Counted from the stretch's first letter, positions 1 to 10,950 are shown. The stretch: DNA of 64,000 nucleotides from Calliphora vicina (GCF_958450345.1 NC_088784.1:73309747-73373746); one strand, 5' to 3'. Numbers and translations are program-made. Notes: generated by a model from the letters alone, not told the origin.

Positions 1-150
1 CGAATGTGTTGGGAGCTCCTTTGAAAAAGCTTTCTATTTGTTTGGCTTTAGAAGCATCATGTGGAACATTTCTTCTTCTACCTGAACCAGATTTTCTATC
101 AACGGACAACTTCTCCAGATACGGTTTAACCCCTAGTGGATCAAGGCTTT
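1..150 (-). pseudogene. Tc1/mariner-like transposase N-terminal fragment, cut by the window edge
   Basis: The minus strand reads a helix-turn-helix-type segment containing LSVDRKSGSGRRR followed by VPHDASKAKQIESFFKGAP. The same segment occurs in the relics at 17.6 kb (+) and 44.6 kb (-). The family shows the paired-like DNA-binding region and, in the 44 kb copy, the WYKxNNVxFV...NPPK C-terminal block seen in a DD37D-like Tc1/mariner lineage. Only about 45 residues are visible and the rest lies outside the window. Confidence 0.6.
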
Positions 151-223
151 AAATCGTTGAAAAAGTTTTATTTTGTTTATGAAATATTGAAAATAAGGAT
201 GTTATTTACAAAATTTTAACTTT

Positions 224-469
224 ATGGAGGACCTGGAAGGTACTGAAAGGGAACTGGTACCGTTGGGTCAGCATCAGCCAAAAGATAAAAAACTCCTAGA
301 TATTTGTTTACATTTTATTAATATATTGATTAGTTTTGTAACTTTTATAACATTTTCTTTTACAAGTCTATTTTTGTGGTATTTTACGAAAAAGTATTTT
401 CTTTTTACGAAAAAGTATGTTTTTGTCACACATCAAAGCTGTGTTAATTCTTTAACGAAGAAACTTTAA
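224..469 (+). CDS. Small membrane-protein ORF or first exon, unrecognised
   Basis: An 81-residue frame starts MEDLEGTERELVPLGQHQPK and then runs into a hydrophobic stretch (about residues 28-54) that would span the membrane once. The acidic, glutamine-containing start uses relatively GC-rich codons (CTG, GTA CCG, CAG, GAC), unlike the AT-rich DNA around it, which argues for real coding. The tail is low-complexity (Phe, Tyr, Lys). A donor-like GTATGT at 416 suggests the true exon may end near residue 64 and splice onward, but I found no acceptor with a convincing continuation. I do not recognise the family. It could be a first exon, a decayed exon or a chance frame. Confidence 0.3.
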   Translation: MEDLEGTERELVPLGQHQPKDKKLLDICLHFINILISFVTFITFSFTSLFLWYFTKKYFLFTKKYVFVTHQSCVNSLTKKL

Positions 470-1094
470 AAAAATGTCAAGCAAAATTTCAAAATTTACT
501 CAGTTTTCTTTTAACTCCTTTTAAAAGTAAAATCCTGCGGGTAAACTGTGCGTCTCTGTGCGTTTTATTATAAATTATACAATGTAGAAAAAAATCATCA
601 CTTTCATTTTAGTTTTTTTTTTTAGTTTTTAACCAACCATTTCATATTTGTTTGTAATTTAATGAAAACGTGTAATTGTGATAATAAGTATTTCATGACT
701 GACATGACTGACTAGAAGTCATACAAATAAATAATAATAATACTCATTATCATCATCATCATCATACAGCAGGCACAGAAGAGTGGAGTGTTTGAAAATT
801 TTTGATACAAAATATTGTTGCTGTTTTTCTTGTTATTCAGCTGTTTTTGATCCTTTTTGATGTTGTTGATGGGGAAAATTTATATAAAAATAGCAACAGC
901 AACAATAAGAGAAAAAAATAGAAGACAAACATATGGCAAAAATATAAAAGGTAAATATTTGCAATAAGGACATACATGTATGAACATTATAAACATACAA
1001 CTGACATGCTCATTAGGATGGCTTTAATTTTATGGAGTAAACAAATTAAAAACGATAAATTAACAACTGAAATTAAAGTAAAACCCTTCACCAT
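470..1094. other. Noncoding AT-rich stretch
   Basis: No gene recognised. It contains a short ATC-type simple repeat near 746-765 and poly-A/T runs. Confidence 0.5.
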
Positions 1095-1530
1095 GGGTCC
1101 GCGAATTTTTTAATTTTCCGGCTCTTAACACTGCTCCTGTCCTTAACACTGCATCTGTCAGTTGACTCCTGTCAAAATTTGAACAAACTGCGTCATTTAG
1201 CTTGTGTTTGATAGCCTAACTAACTCGTGATTGGAAAAAAGTGAAGATGCCGGACGCCCAGTTGAGGTCTCTAAACCCGAAACAATTGAAACAAATCACG
1301 AATGGTGTTGGCCGATCGGATATTGAAAGTACAAGAGATTGTGGAAGCCATAGGCATCTCACGTGGCTTCGTGGTTTCAATTTTGAATGATCACGCAAGA
1401 TGGCTGCAGCGATTGGTTACAATCGGGTGCTCAATGGCAAAAATCCATGAATTAGGCTCCGGATTTAGCCCCGAGTAAATATTTCTTGTTTCCAAAACGA
1501 TTCAGCACAACCGATTATAGCACTCTTACT
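1095..1530 (+). pseudogene. Mariner-like transposase relic, internally deleted
   Basis: Shares its leader (the text around GACTCCTGTCAAAATTTG) with the copies at 27.1 kb (+) and 40.7 kb (-). It then gives the mariner block EDAGRPVE and, after a large internal deletion and frameshifts, a piece resembling LAPSKYFLFPK. That order is the mariner DD34D order (HTH linker first, SPDLAPSDYFLF-type catalytic block last). No open transposase remains. Confidence 0.6.
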
Positions 1531-2327
1531 TGTTCATTTTTCTCATATTGTTTTGAGCAAGGATTCATATAGAATTTGAGTTTAGCTATGAGAGATCTTG
1601 GATCTCTAAACAATAAATAAATTTGTGCCTTTATGAAATTAGTGAAACAGCATTTTACTTATATTTTAATTGGAAATTTCAAAGTATTTTAGCATCCATA
1701 TAAGTTAGTCCCCATCTAATGTAAATAGAATACACGTACATGTAAAAGTACTTTTACAGGTTAAATTATTGTCAAAGTACAAATACGAATATAAAATGTA
1801 CTTGTACTTAGTAAATGTGAACAGTGCCGTGCTGTCATGTTAGTGTACAACGTATTTATTTACATTTAATATTTAGGTCTCCCATTCTTCTCTCATATTT
1901 AGCTGTATGTCATTTATGCATATTTTTTTTTTCATTTATTCATTCATTTAGTCATCCATTAAGGATTTAAAATAGAAATTCAAAAACAAAAAGGGGTTCA
2001 CAGGAAATTGTTGTGCCATTAATCTTATATTTTGTGTAAAACGTATAATAACCAGGAAAACTGAAAATATATTTGAGGGCTAACGAAAATGATCCAATAT
2101 TTCCTTAGAAAATTTATGATTTACGTTATTTCTTATTAATAAATGAATAAACTAATAATTACACTGTCAAACAGCATTTTTGAAACAGAATAGCTACAAT
2201 ATAATTCTGAAAAGGCATATTAAGTAGATAATTTTTAGAATAAACTTATAGTCCAACTGGTCTGAATTTTTTTTTACAGTGAGTCAAAGTTTAAATTTTT
2301 TGATCGAAGGTAACATTATAATAACTG
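1531..2327. other. Noncoding AT-rich stretch
   Basis: Nothing recognised in this stretch apart from A/T-rich simple sequence. Confidence 0.5.
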
Positions 2328-3266
2328 AACAAGTAAGAGAGCTACATTCGGCTGTGCCGAATCTTATATACCCTTCACCAAATTATAATTCAAAATATTT
2401 TTTTTTAAATATTTTTATTTAAAATTAAAAAATATTTCGAAATTTTTTTTTTTTTTAAATGATTTAAAAATTTTTTTTCCAAATTGTTTTTTAATTTGTT
2501 TTAAAAAAGTTTTTACCAATTTTTTTTTTTAAATGGAAAAATAATTTATGACAAACTAAATTTTGGTGAAAAAAAAATCGTGTTAAACAAATTTTTCCCC
2601 GATTTTAATTTTGTCAGATTTTAAGATTGCCAAAGTTTGAGCACGATTGAAAGATGTTAACACGAGCCACTGGGGCCTCAAAGTTTTGAAAATCTCGATT
2701 TTTTGGCAGTTTGGCGACTTGTTTTTGTTGCTCGTCCTTTGTAAGTAATTGGTTGTAATCTGTAATGAGCTTGGCTCTTCGCTATTGTGTAGAATATAAA
2801 ATATTATAAACAGTATGGCCTTTAATTTGATGTATGACACGGGCAAATTGCTTTAGCCGTTCCAGAGATATAGGTCGCCAAACTGTCAACAAATCGAGAT
2901 TTCATAACTTTGAGGCCCCAGTGCATCTTCCAATTGTGCTCCAACATTGGCAATCCTAAAATCTGACAGAAAGAAACATTTTAGGGGGGTGCCGCCAACC
3001 AGTAATCCAGATATAGATCAAAAATAGATAAAAAATTTTGTCCCGGTTTTTTCCTTATATCTCAGCCGTTTGTGTGCCGATTTTGTCGATTTTAAATAGA
3101 AACTGAGCCGGAAGAATTCCCGATATATTGATGTATGAATCGTGTATGTAAGTTATTTGGGGACTACGGAAAGTTGATTCCAACATACAGAATATATATA
3201 CTTTATAGGGTCGCAAATGAAAAATGTAGAAATTACAAACGGAATGACACACAAACTTATATATAT
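2328..3266 (-). mobile_element. DINE-1/Helentron-like element, family A, minus orientation
   Basis: Begins (as its 3' end on the minus strand) with AACAAGTAAGAGAGC, the 17-base hairpin ATTCGGCTGTGCCGAAT and ATACCCTTCACC. Near 3190-3260 it has the family-A tail ACTTTATAGGGTCG and GAAATTACAAACGGAATGAC. Terminal hairpin, TATACCC end and GTATATATATTCTG-type tail match the architecture known for Drosophila DINE-1/INE-1. A palindromic insertion fills its middle (2613-2967), and a solo LTR interrupts its other end at 3267. Confidence 0.7.
2613..2967. repeat. Foldback insertion inside the DINE-like element
   Basis: GTCAGATTTTAAGATTGCCA at the left is mirrored by TGGCAATCCTAAAATCTGAC at the right. 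The inner arms CACTGGGGCCTCAAAG and CTTTGAGGCCCCAGTG are also complementary, and GGCAGTTTGGCGAC pairs with GTCGCCAAACTG. The interval can therefore fold into one long imperfect hairpin with a loop near 2750-2860. It resembles a foldback MITE. Confidence 0.7.
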
Positions 3267-3829
3267 TGTTACGTTTTAACCTTTTCAAAACGTTAGTTTA
3301 TTTCCTTTAAATAAACCGGATACTTTTGATTGCAAATAAAAGCCGTTTAGTAGTTTAAAAGTTGTAACAACTCTTTATTTATTCAAAATGTGCAACAACC
3401 ACAGAATTAAACAGCCACTCAATGTTTTTTATACACGATTATAAATTCTCAGAAATACAGACACAATTTATAATGTACACGAATTTACTTGAAAAACACA
3501 ACACACTTTAAGGCACTCAGTTGATGTTTATTCGAAAAGCGTCTCTGATAAACTCACTAACGACTGCAACCTCTGCCACTATTTATAACACTGCATAACC
3601 ATCTAGAAAGCTCTATTTCTACAATGTTCTTTAACTGAATATTCGAGTTCGAATATACGGTCGCAGCATTGCCAACTTACGATCAATGGTCAACTGAAAG
3701 CTTTTATTTAATAATGCCCACAATTATGTTACAGTTTGTCATTACAGCACTGCTATTTGAAAGCATTAGGCTACTTTTAAATAAGCCGTTAAAATCGTTA
3801 TATTTGAATTCAAGTACAATTACGTAACA
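3267..3829 (-). repeat. Solo LTR with ATAT target duplication
   Basis: A 563-bp unit begins TGTTACGT and ends ACGTAACA, the short inverted TG...CA boundary expected of an LTR. It is flanked by ATAT at 3263-3266 and 3830-3833. On the minus strand it carries a TATA-like CTATAAATAGTGG-type box and AAATAAATAAAG polyadenylation-type signals, so the retrotransposon ran on the minus strand. Related LTRs occur at 5.3, 37-39, 58.6 and 61-62.7 kb. No internal gag-pol is attached. Confidence 0.8.
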
Positions 3830-3833
3830 ATAT

Positions 3834-5311
3834 ATAAGTTAATATCTGAAAGAATTCTTATTGTCAGAGTTATATTGTGATATTTTATGGGGATCATTTT
3901 TGTGGAAGATCTTAACCCTCCATCTCCTCTCTTTAGGGGTAAATTTTACCCTTTTTTCGAGAAAATCAAAAAAAGTCCTGTCAAAAAGGACATTTAAGGA
4001 TTAAAATATTCTACGAAAATATTGCCGGAAAATTTCAGTGGAGGTTACCAAAGATACAAAAGATACGCCATCTCGGCTCTCACATTTTTTTAAAAAATCG
4101 CCAAAAATCCTTTTATGATCAGAATGAGTTATCTCATTTAGTTCAAGAGATATTTACACAGACAAAAATTGCAAATGTTATTAAATAATTAATTAAATTT
4201 GTTGGTGATCAACTGAAATTACTAAAAAAAATTTTAACTAACATGTTTGTAAATTGTTATATTGATAATTTTTCTTAGTTGTTCTTCAACTATTTTGTTT
4301 TTGAAATTTCATTTGAAATGTGTATTGAAAAAATTAAAAATATGTGTCAAAAAATATAAAATATTTATAATTTATTTTAATGTGAAAAGAAAATATAAAT
4401 AAGAATTTGTAAAAGGATTCCAGATTTTAGTATTGCAGGTCTGCTCAATCTATTCTGCTGATGCTTTGCATCATAACACATAAATGATCTAGAAAAGAAG
4501 ATGCAACTACATTTTGAACATCTTTGACAGAAATACACATCTACAAAATGGATTGTAATTTACACTTGTTCTATAAGAGATTGAGATAAAATTTAGAATA
4601 CAAGCTTACAGTAATCTCGTCCCTATAAAAATATTTGTTCCTAATATTTGAAATCCTTTGAAAAACTTATCAAAAGTTATAAGGCAATCCCACAATTCCT
4701 AAAAATTGGAGCGAAAATCCCAATAATGGTATTTTTTAGAATTTTGCCCATAGGGTCCACATTTCCATCGGGGCTGAGAAAATACTTTGGGAATAAATAG
4801 GGAATACATCAGGGTTTCCAAAGCTGTTTTCCGTTTTCTGATGCTAGTTTTGCGATTTTAGAACATGTGGCCCAAAGTTGAAATTTTGATACAAAAAAAA
4901 TAGGTCAAATTCCGAAGGGCGTATTCAAAAAATATACAATAATGTTCTCCGTAAAGATATCTTACAGAAAAACATAAAATTGTTATATGTACTTAAAGAA
5001 AGTTTTTTTATATAAAAAAAATGAGTTAAAATCTCCTATTTTTGAATTTTGGTTGTCTAACTAAAAAAAATTCGAGTCTATTCGGTCCAAAGCGGACCAT
5101 GGTAGCGGCAAATTTTAAATTTTGAAATGCCTATAACTCGGAAATTATAAGAGATAGCACACGCACGCATGGGAAACAAATAAATGGCAAATACATGTCG
5201 AAGGTACCCACTTTGAGCCCCCATAGCGCCGCCCCTGGAGCATTTGTAGGGCCCATTTTAATAACTTAAACTCGAATACTCCTTGGCTACAACCACGTCA
5301 AAATGTATCCC
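3834..5311. other. Noncoding stretch of uncertain repeat origin
   Basis: No coding sequence recognised. TTAACCCTCC at 3911-3920 resembles the end of the TTAA-flanked element at 42.58 kb, but no matching right end was found. The stretch 5040-5310 is less AT-rich (for example GCGCCGCCCCTGGAGC) and may be another old repeat. Confidence 0.4.
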
Positions 5312-5354
5312 GATAACCCGCTGTTATTAACATTCTTTATAAGTACGATATTAA

Positions 5355-5807
5355 CGCTTTCATCCACGCATTTTTGTGTATGAGTTTAAAATCAAAACAA
5401 TTGCATTTTTACTTTAATCAAGGTTAGTTTATTATAAAAAGTAAGAAAAAATAAATCAAAACATGAAAAAAACACCCCATTCCAAGGTTCTTTGTCGAGT
5501 GATAAACATTTTTGTTTCAATCGACTCAGAAAGTGATTCTGAGTCGATCGGTATACTTTAAGGTGGGTGTTAATATTTTTGGGCGTTACAAGCGCATAAT
5601 GCCCTCCCCACTATGGTGGAGTAGGGTATAAAAAGTCACTAAAAAACCTAATTTTTACAATATTTTAAAATTAATATATTTAAAAAATCATAAACGATGA
5701 CTTCAAAAAATATAATTGTTTAGCAAAATGGCAATAGATGCCAATAAACTATGTTTTAAAGTCTGTAGAAAATGTGGTTAGTAAACTAAACACCCAACCG
5801 CAAAGAG
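5355..5807. mobile_element. TTAA-flanked, piggyBac-like nonautonomous element, copy 1
   Basis: Flanked by TTAA at 5351-5354 and 5808-5811. The right end reads CAACCGCAAAGAG, so the inverted end is CTCTTTGCGG; the left end is CGCTTTCATCCACGC. A second copy with the same ends and internal sequence (AAGTTTAAAATCAAAACAAT, TAAAAAGTAAGAAAAA) lies at 45024-46806. TTAA duplication with CTCTTTG-type ends is characteristic of piggyBac-class MITEs. No transposase is encoded. Confidence 0.7.
5518..5632 (-). mobile_element. DINE-like family B fragment inside the piggyBac-like element
   Basis: Carries TCGACTCAGAAAGTGATTCT, GATCGGTATACTTTAAGGTG, GGGCGTTACA and the terminal TATGGTGGAGTAGGGTATAA, all shared with the family B copies at 25.1, 28.0 and 35.9 kb. 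It is absent from the second copy of the host element near 46.65 kb, so it is a later insertion. Confidence 0.65.
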
Positions 5808-6155
5808 TTAACTGCGAAATAGCTTTAAAAGCTCTAGGTGATCATTGTGGAAATAGAGTTTTTTCCGTTAGATTATTCATGAGACTTTTAGAAGATGTCG
5901 CTGTGTTATAAACTGTAACAGCGAGTTGTGAGTCAGTCAGTATATCGTTGGCGTTGTTAGAATTAACATCAACCGTATTACCAATGTGTTTTTAAAGTCT
6001 GTATAATAGTGTGTATTAAAAGAGAGTGACAATTTTAATTGTTGTGTAAATTTGAATAAATAGTTGTTACAAATGTTAAACTACTTGTCGCTTTTATTTG
6101 CAATTAAAAGAATTCAGATTATTTAAAGAAAATAAACCACCAATATTTTTTAATA

Positions 6156-7139
6156 ATAAATTAGGGTAATGTTGTTGAGAAATATTTTTTAAATTTTCTT
6201 TTTTCAAATCTCAATGGTAGCCTCCTACTTTAAACTGCTTTTATTATTTTATACTCTTCGCTCTTCCATTAATTATTCAATGTCACTATCACAAAATGCG
6301 TGATGATTTTTTTTCATCTTCACAGCGGACAAAATGTGTTTTTATCATTTTTGAAAAAGAAAATAAAAAAAAAGTTATTTTTACAGCCAAAATGCTGTGT
6401 AGAAAAGCCACCTCATTAAAAGTGAGACTGAAATTGAAACTAAAACTGAAACTTAAACTGTTGTTGATGAGCTGTATGTAAAATTAAACCAGCTAATTAT
6501 GACCACTAGCGTCGTAACATGGACAGAAAAGCACAAGTGTGACCCAAAAATAGAAAACCTAGAATATAAAATATAGAATATGAAAATAATATTTTCGAAA
6601 TTTTGTTTTAATGAGGGTATTTTGCATTCTTTTCTTTGGTTTATAATTTTTTTTCTTTTAGAAAATTGGTCTTGATTTTCAACTAAGGGTAGAAAGAAAG
6701 AATAATAATACATGACTTTATCATGTTTAAATTCGCCTGCATAAATAGACTACCAAAAATACAATAGAAATTTTTACATTATTTTGAAGGAATTGGCTTT
6801 AGTTTTCTGCAAAAATTTTAAAAGTATTTTTGTTAATAATCTGTATCAATATATCAATATTTTCTTATATTGAATTTTAAATTATATCTTTGGGTTGCTA
6901 ATTTACAATTTTGTAACTTTAAAGACACACTATATAAACCGTTCTTTGTAGAGGTGAAGGCTATAATTAAAATAAACAATTAATTTATAATTGATATGCA
7001 AAAGATTGCATTTTTTTTATTTCCCACCTATTAGTGTATGCACTAATTATCGCCGTTCCATTTGTATATTTTCCAAAGTAGTGCACAATTTAAATATTTT
7101 TTATCCATAAAATGACCTTAAAAAGTAATATATATAAAT
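6156..7139. other. Noncoding AT-rich stretch
   Basis: Nothing recognised. Short frames here (for example a Lys/Leu-rich one ending at 6481) are simple-sequence artefacts. Confidence 0.5.
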
Positions 7140-7690
7140 ACTAGGGTGGCTCAAAAAAAATTTGTGTATGTTCCCAACTTAAATAAAAGTTTCAATGCCG
7201 TATCTAAAATTTCAAAGACCTTTCACATGATACGAATATTTCATGTTTCCTTTGAGAGAAATATAAAAAAAGAATTTACGAAAAAGGTTGACTGTCATAC
7301 TGATCTCACTTTTTGTTATTTATGATCAGTATTAGAGTGTCCAAAAAACCGGCAAATTTTAAAAACGGTTTTGATTTATGTTTTTTGTAATTACTTTATA
7401 TCTTTTACGAAATATTGTCAAATGCTACAATTTTCTATAAAATAAAACAATATTTTTAAAAATGGTATCAAATGGTTTTTCAAAAATATGTTTAAATGAG
7501 CTTTAGTAAATATATTTCATTAAAAGCGGTTAACCGTCTTACAAAAACCGGTTTCTCAAAAAACCGAAAAGTTAAAGAAAACCGAAACCGGTCGAGTTTA
7601 CAAAGATGAAAAAACAGGTTGACCGGATTTCGGTTTACACGCTGGTGTCCAGACCTTATTATTTTAAAAATTAAGACGGAGCTCACGTTA
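7140..7690. repeat. Possible MITE remnants with CCGGTT-rich inverted ends
   Basis: TAGGGTGGCTCAAAAAAA at 7143 resembles the left terminus of the element at 39865. From about 7336, GAGTGTCCAAAAAACCGG faces GGTTTACACGCTGGTGTCC near 7650, with repeated AACCGGTTT/AAACCG motifs between. I could not find a clear target duplication, so boundaries are approximate. Confidence 0.3.
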
Positions 7691-7706
7691 CGTTCAATTG
7701 TTTGAA

Positions 7707-7868
7707 AATATGGAAGACATTGATCCGGGCGAGATGTGGTTTTAAAAAGATGGTGCTATGTGTTATACGAGGACCGCTACCATCGATTTATTAAATCAAA
7801 ATTTGATTTCGAGAACTAGACCTATCAATTGACATCAAAGATCGTGCGCGTTAACACCTCTCGATTAT
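7707..7868 (+). pseudogene. DDE transposase central fragment, plus orientation
   Basis: Reads MEDIDPGEMWF, then DGAMCYTRTATIDLLNQ, then RSCALTPLDY. This is the catalytic core (MWFQQDGATCHT...RSCDLTPLDYFLW) of a widespread insect Tc1/mariner-like DDE_3 transposase. It has an in-frame stop and ends abruptly where the minus-strand fragment of the same transposase begins. Confidence 0.75.
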
Positions 7869-8606
7869 TTATTTCAAATTATTTTATTCAAAAGAATACA
7901 TGGCATTAACATTGGAAAATGATTTTCGGCATATGGTCACCACGGCTGTTTTTGACGAAGCGAATTATGGACATAAATTTTGAGCCACTCTGGCATTGAA
8001 TTGATGGTATGTCACGAATAACACGAACAATGTTGGCCTCCAATGCGTCAATTGTTGCAGGTTTATCAGCATAAAGCAGTGACTTAACGTGGTCCTAGAG
8101 GAAATGATCGAAGATGTCAAATCGCTCCACCTTGGAGGCTTCATTTTTGAAGAAATAAGTTCTAATGATGCCACCAGCATCAAATCATGCATTTAAGGGT
8201 TAATCCAAAAATGAGCCTCATCGCTGCACGCAATTTTGCGATAAAACAGTCATCAATAAGTTGCGCGAATCAATAACTGATTTTAGAAGCACATTATTTA
8301 TAATGATTTGCCAGAGTATACTGATCCTAAATGTCAAAAAGTGAGCGCAGTAGGACAGATCGTTTGACAATTAGCCCTTTCGCAAGTTCTGTCGTCCTTA
8401 AAAAACCCTTTGTTATTAAAATGTTGGAAAGATTTTATAATATTATTTTGAGCAACTCCTGTGTGCCTCAAAGCAGAAATAAAATAGTAACGTCTACTTT
8501 CCTTGATATTTTGTATAATAGAAGTACTTGTAAACAATTGTTCAAAAATGTTCAGAGCCGAGACATTCTCAAATTCAAGAGATTTACACTGTACATAGTG
8601 CAATAG
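7869..8606 (-). pseudogene. Same transposase family, minus orientation, core missing
   Basis: In order on the minus strand, with frameshifts: a possible N-terminal region near 8606-8330 (ending DDRTCERANCQT), ACSDEAHFWINP (first catalytic Asp), GGIIRTYFFKNEAS, then YADKPATIDALEANIVRVI and the C-terminal NSRGDHMPKIIF. The central QQDGA...LTPLDYFLW part expected between the last two blocks is absent here but present in opposite orientation at 7707-7868. Stops and frameshifts make it a pseudogene. Confidence 0.65.
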
Positions 8607-8936
8607 ACCGATTTCTAAAATTAAAATAAGTCATTATCATTTTAGATTCGACAACAAAATCAATCCAAAAAGTTCATTTTAAAAATTATGAAAATGCTTC
8701 CGACTGATTTGAAAGTTTATTCGTTACTAGCAAGCCAATATAATTTCCATTTCCCAAAATTAAAGTAATAAAATATAATAAATTCAATTTCTTTTCTCTA
8801 CTCCATGATACAATAACTGTAGAAGGTAGAATCACTAGGGAGAGTTTTCAATATTTAGCCCTAAAACGTCAAACTTTGATTTTGATTTTTTTCATATTTT
8901 TTTATATTTTCTTTTCCTTAACGTTACAATATTTGT
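8607..8936. other. Noncoding AT-rich stretch
   Basis: No feature recognised up to the hAT target duplication at 8937. Confidence 0.5.
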
Positions 8937-8944
8937 ATAATTGA

Positions 8945-10049
8945 CAGAGTTGGGGGTAGTGCACTAAATGTTGAGTGCAATCAACATTTCACTAGCACTA
9001 AATATTATTTTAAAATGAACTAATTTTCATCAGCTTTAGTGGTAGTGAAGCTTATATTTTTATCACTAATATTTTTTAGTGATAGTGATATTTTTTTAAC
9101 TATAAATCAATTGAGTGGTAGTGTAGAAATAAGCACTAAACTCAAATAGTTAAAAAATTTAACAATAACTAAAAAAAAGCTTCAATAATTTTCTTTGCAC
9201 TAATATATTCAAAATTAGTGATTGTGAAGTTATTCCAGTTTAAACTAGAATATTAAATATACAGATGTTTGTTGAGCAAGCTTCAAAGTGTTTTTCAGCA
9301 TCCGAAGAAATAATAACACAAAAAAACACTGATAATGTAGGATTCTTAGATTTTGGGGAAATTGACAGTAAGTGAAAAAGTTATTGAAGAAATTACTTAG
9401 TTTATTAACATCTTCAATATTAGGACCTTCAACCTTTGTTCAGAAAGATGGCATAGTGAAATACGTGCATTCCTTTTAAGCTCGGACACTGATATTTGCA
9501 GTCTCAAAAAATATCCAATAATAAGGCAAATGTTTTTTAAATTTAACACGCCTTTGGCTTCTTCTGCTCCAGTAGAGCGTTTATTTTCTTTTAGTGGAAT
9601 GGTGGATTCTCCTCCGAGAAATAAATTAAGTGATTCGAATTTCGAAAAGCTTGTTTTACTTAAAGCTAATTATTTTATGTGTAATTGCTTATTTCTCTTT
9701 TTATTGTAATTTGTATATTTATATACCGCTTTTACGTTTTTTCCTTAAATATATTAACTTAAACTATGAATAGAGTAAAACATTTTTTTGTTGAAAAAAA
9801 TAGTTCAGGAATATTTTTTTAACTAAAAATTTTAGTGTAGAAAAAATTATTTCATTAGGCTGCAAAAAAAATATTTTAACTATTTTCAAAATATTATTAG
9901 TTAAAAAATTTTAACTACACTATCACTATTATTGAGTGAGGCTTATATTTTTCAACTCATCACTAAACATTAAAAAAATTAGTGAAATATTTTACACTAC
10001 CACTAACTATTAGTGATAGTTAAAAATTAGTGCACTACCCCCAACTATG
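8945..10049 (+). mobile_element. Complete hAT-type element with exact 8-bp target duplication
   Basis: Terminal inverted repeats CAGAGTTGGGGGTAGTGCAC (left) and its counterpart ending GTGCACTACCCCCAACTATG (right) bound a 1105-bp unit. ATAATTGA is duplicated exactly at 8937-8944 and 10050-10057. Subterminal regions are dense in TAGTGATAGT/ACTATCACTA-type motifs, as in hAT elements. The interior keeps a C-terminal transposase remnant (9247-9700), so this is an internally deleted derivative that can only have moved using a transposase supplied in trans. Confidence 0.9.
9247..9700 (+). pseudogene. hAT transposase C-terminal (hATC dimerisation) remnant
   Basis: The frame in the right part reads RWHSEIRAFLLSS, KYPIIRQMFFKFNTPL, SSAPVERLFSFSGM and RNKLSDSNFEKLVLLKAN. 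This is the diagnostic hAT C-terminal dimerisation block (APVERLFS, LS..NFE.L..LKAN). A preceding segment ASKCFSASEEI...VGFLDFGEID ends at a GTAAGT near 9370 and an AG near 9420 precedes the W-containing part, suggesting a short former intron. The DNA-binding and catalytic regions are missing. Confidence 0.85.
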
Positions 10050-10191
10050 ATAATTGAGAATTTATTTTCTGCTGAGTGTACCTTATATTGTTGTGTCATG
10101 CTCTACTCTATAAAATATAAGTGAAGACAAATTTCAATCATCAAGTTTTGAAAAAGAACCAAGTACATGCACAAGAATAAATATTTCTTAA

Positions 10192-10686
10192 CCCGGCAAT
10201 TCCCAATGTCACCTACAGGTGACAAAGATTAACGGTAGTTTTAAACATAGAAACAGATATCACTGATAAATATTGATTTATATACAGACAAGATCCTGTT
10301 TTATATCTGATTTTATTTTGGCAACGCTAGAATTTTATTAACTAGGGGATTTTTAAAAATCTTTAAGCAGTGTTCTTGATTTTAACATACTGGTGTGTGT
10401 CTTATGATAAATAAGTTGCTATAAAAATGACAAACGGGTAAGTATCACAATAATTTTTTTTAATAAATACTGCTAGATATTCAGGCTAACAATGTGGGCA
10501 AGTATTTTTAGAAAATTATTTTTTTTTCTGCCCAGTGTCACCTATAGGTGACCCCGCTGTAAAATCGCAACTAGCTATATTTTTTTTTATTTTAAACTTA
10601 TTTATAGTATAAACTAGACGTATTTTTACTATTTTTAATAAAAACAAATTGTTTTTCCCTTTGGCGAGGGTATGGGAATTGCAGGG
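10192..10686. mobile_element. piggyBac-like MITE with TTAA flanks
   Basis: TTAA at 10188-10191 and 10687-10690 flank inverted ends CCCGGCAATTCCCA and CCCTGCAATTCCCA. Just inside each end is a palindrome, TGTCACCTACAGGTGACA on the left and GTCACCTATAGGTGAC on the right. The TTAA target and CCC-starting ends are piggyBac traits. No coding capacity was seen in 495 bp. Confidence 0.8.
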
Positions 10687-10950
10687 TTAAGACAAAAAGA
10701 AAGATATTCAAAGCCTATACCTTGTTATCAGAGCCGTGGGAGCCATTTGACAGATGATTTATTTCCAGAACATAGTTAATCAAAACAACTATCTCAAAAA
10801 ATACATATTTTTATTTTAAAATCAAAAATTGCATACTTACTGAGACACCCTTTCTTACTGATACACCCTATATATTAAAATTACCGTTATAGATTGTATA
10901 CTGTAAAATTCTTGAATATAGAATGAATTCGAAATGCATATTATAATAAA

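Larger units (their letters stand above)
5312..6155 (+). repeat. LTR fragment split by a piggyBac-like insertion
   Basis: The flanks read as one LTR. GCTGTTATTAACATT...ATTAAC continues after the insertion as TGCGAAATAGCTTTAAAAGC. At 37929 the uninterrupted relative reads ACATTAACTGTGAAGCAGC. The right part contains GTGTATTAAAAGAGAGTGAC and the GCTTTTATTTGCAATTAAAAG region shared with all window LTRs. Both true ends are missing. Confidence 0.7.

Noticed and set aside
8331..8606. Plus-strand 91-residue frame
   Set aside because: The opposite strand fits the transposase N-terminal region better; the plus frame has no recognisable motif.
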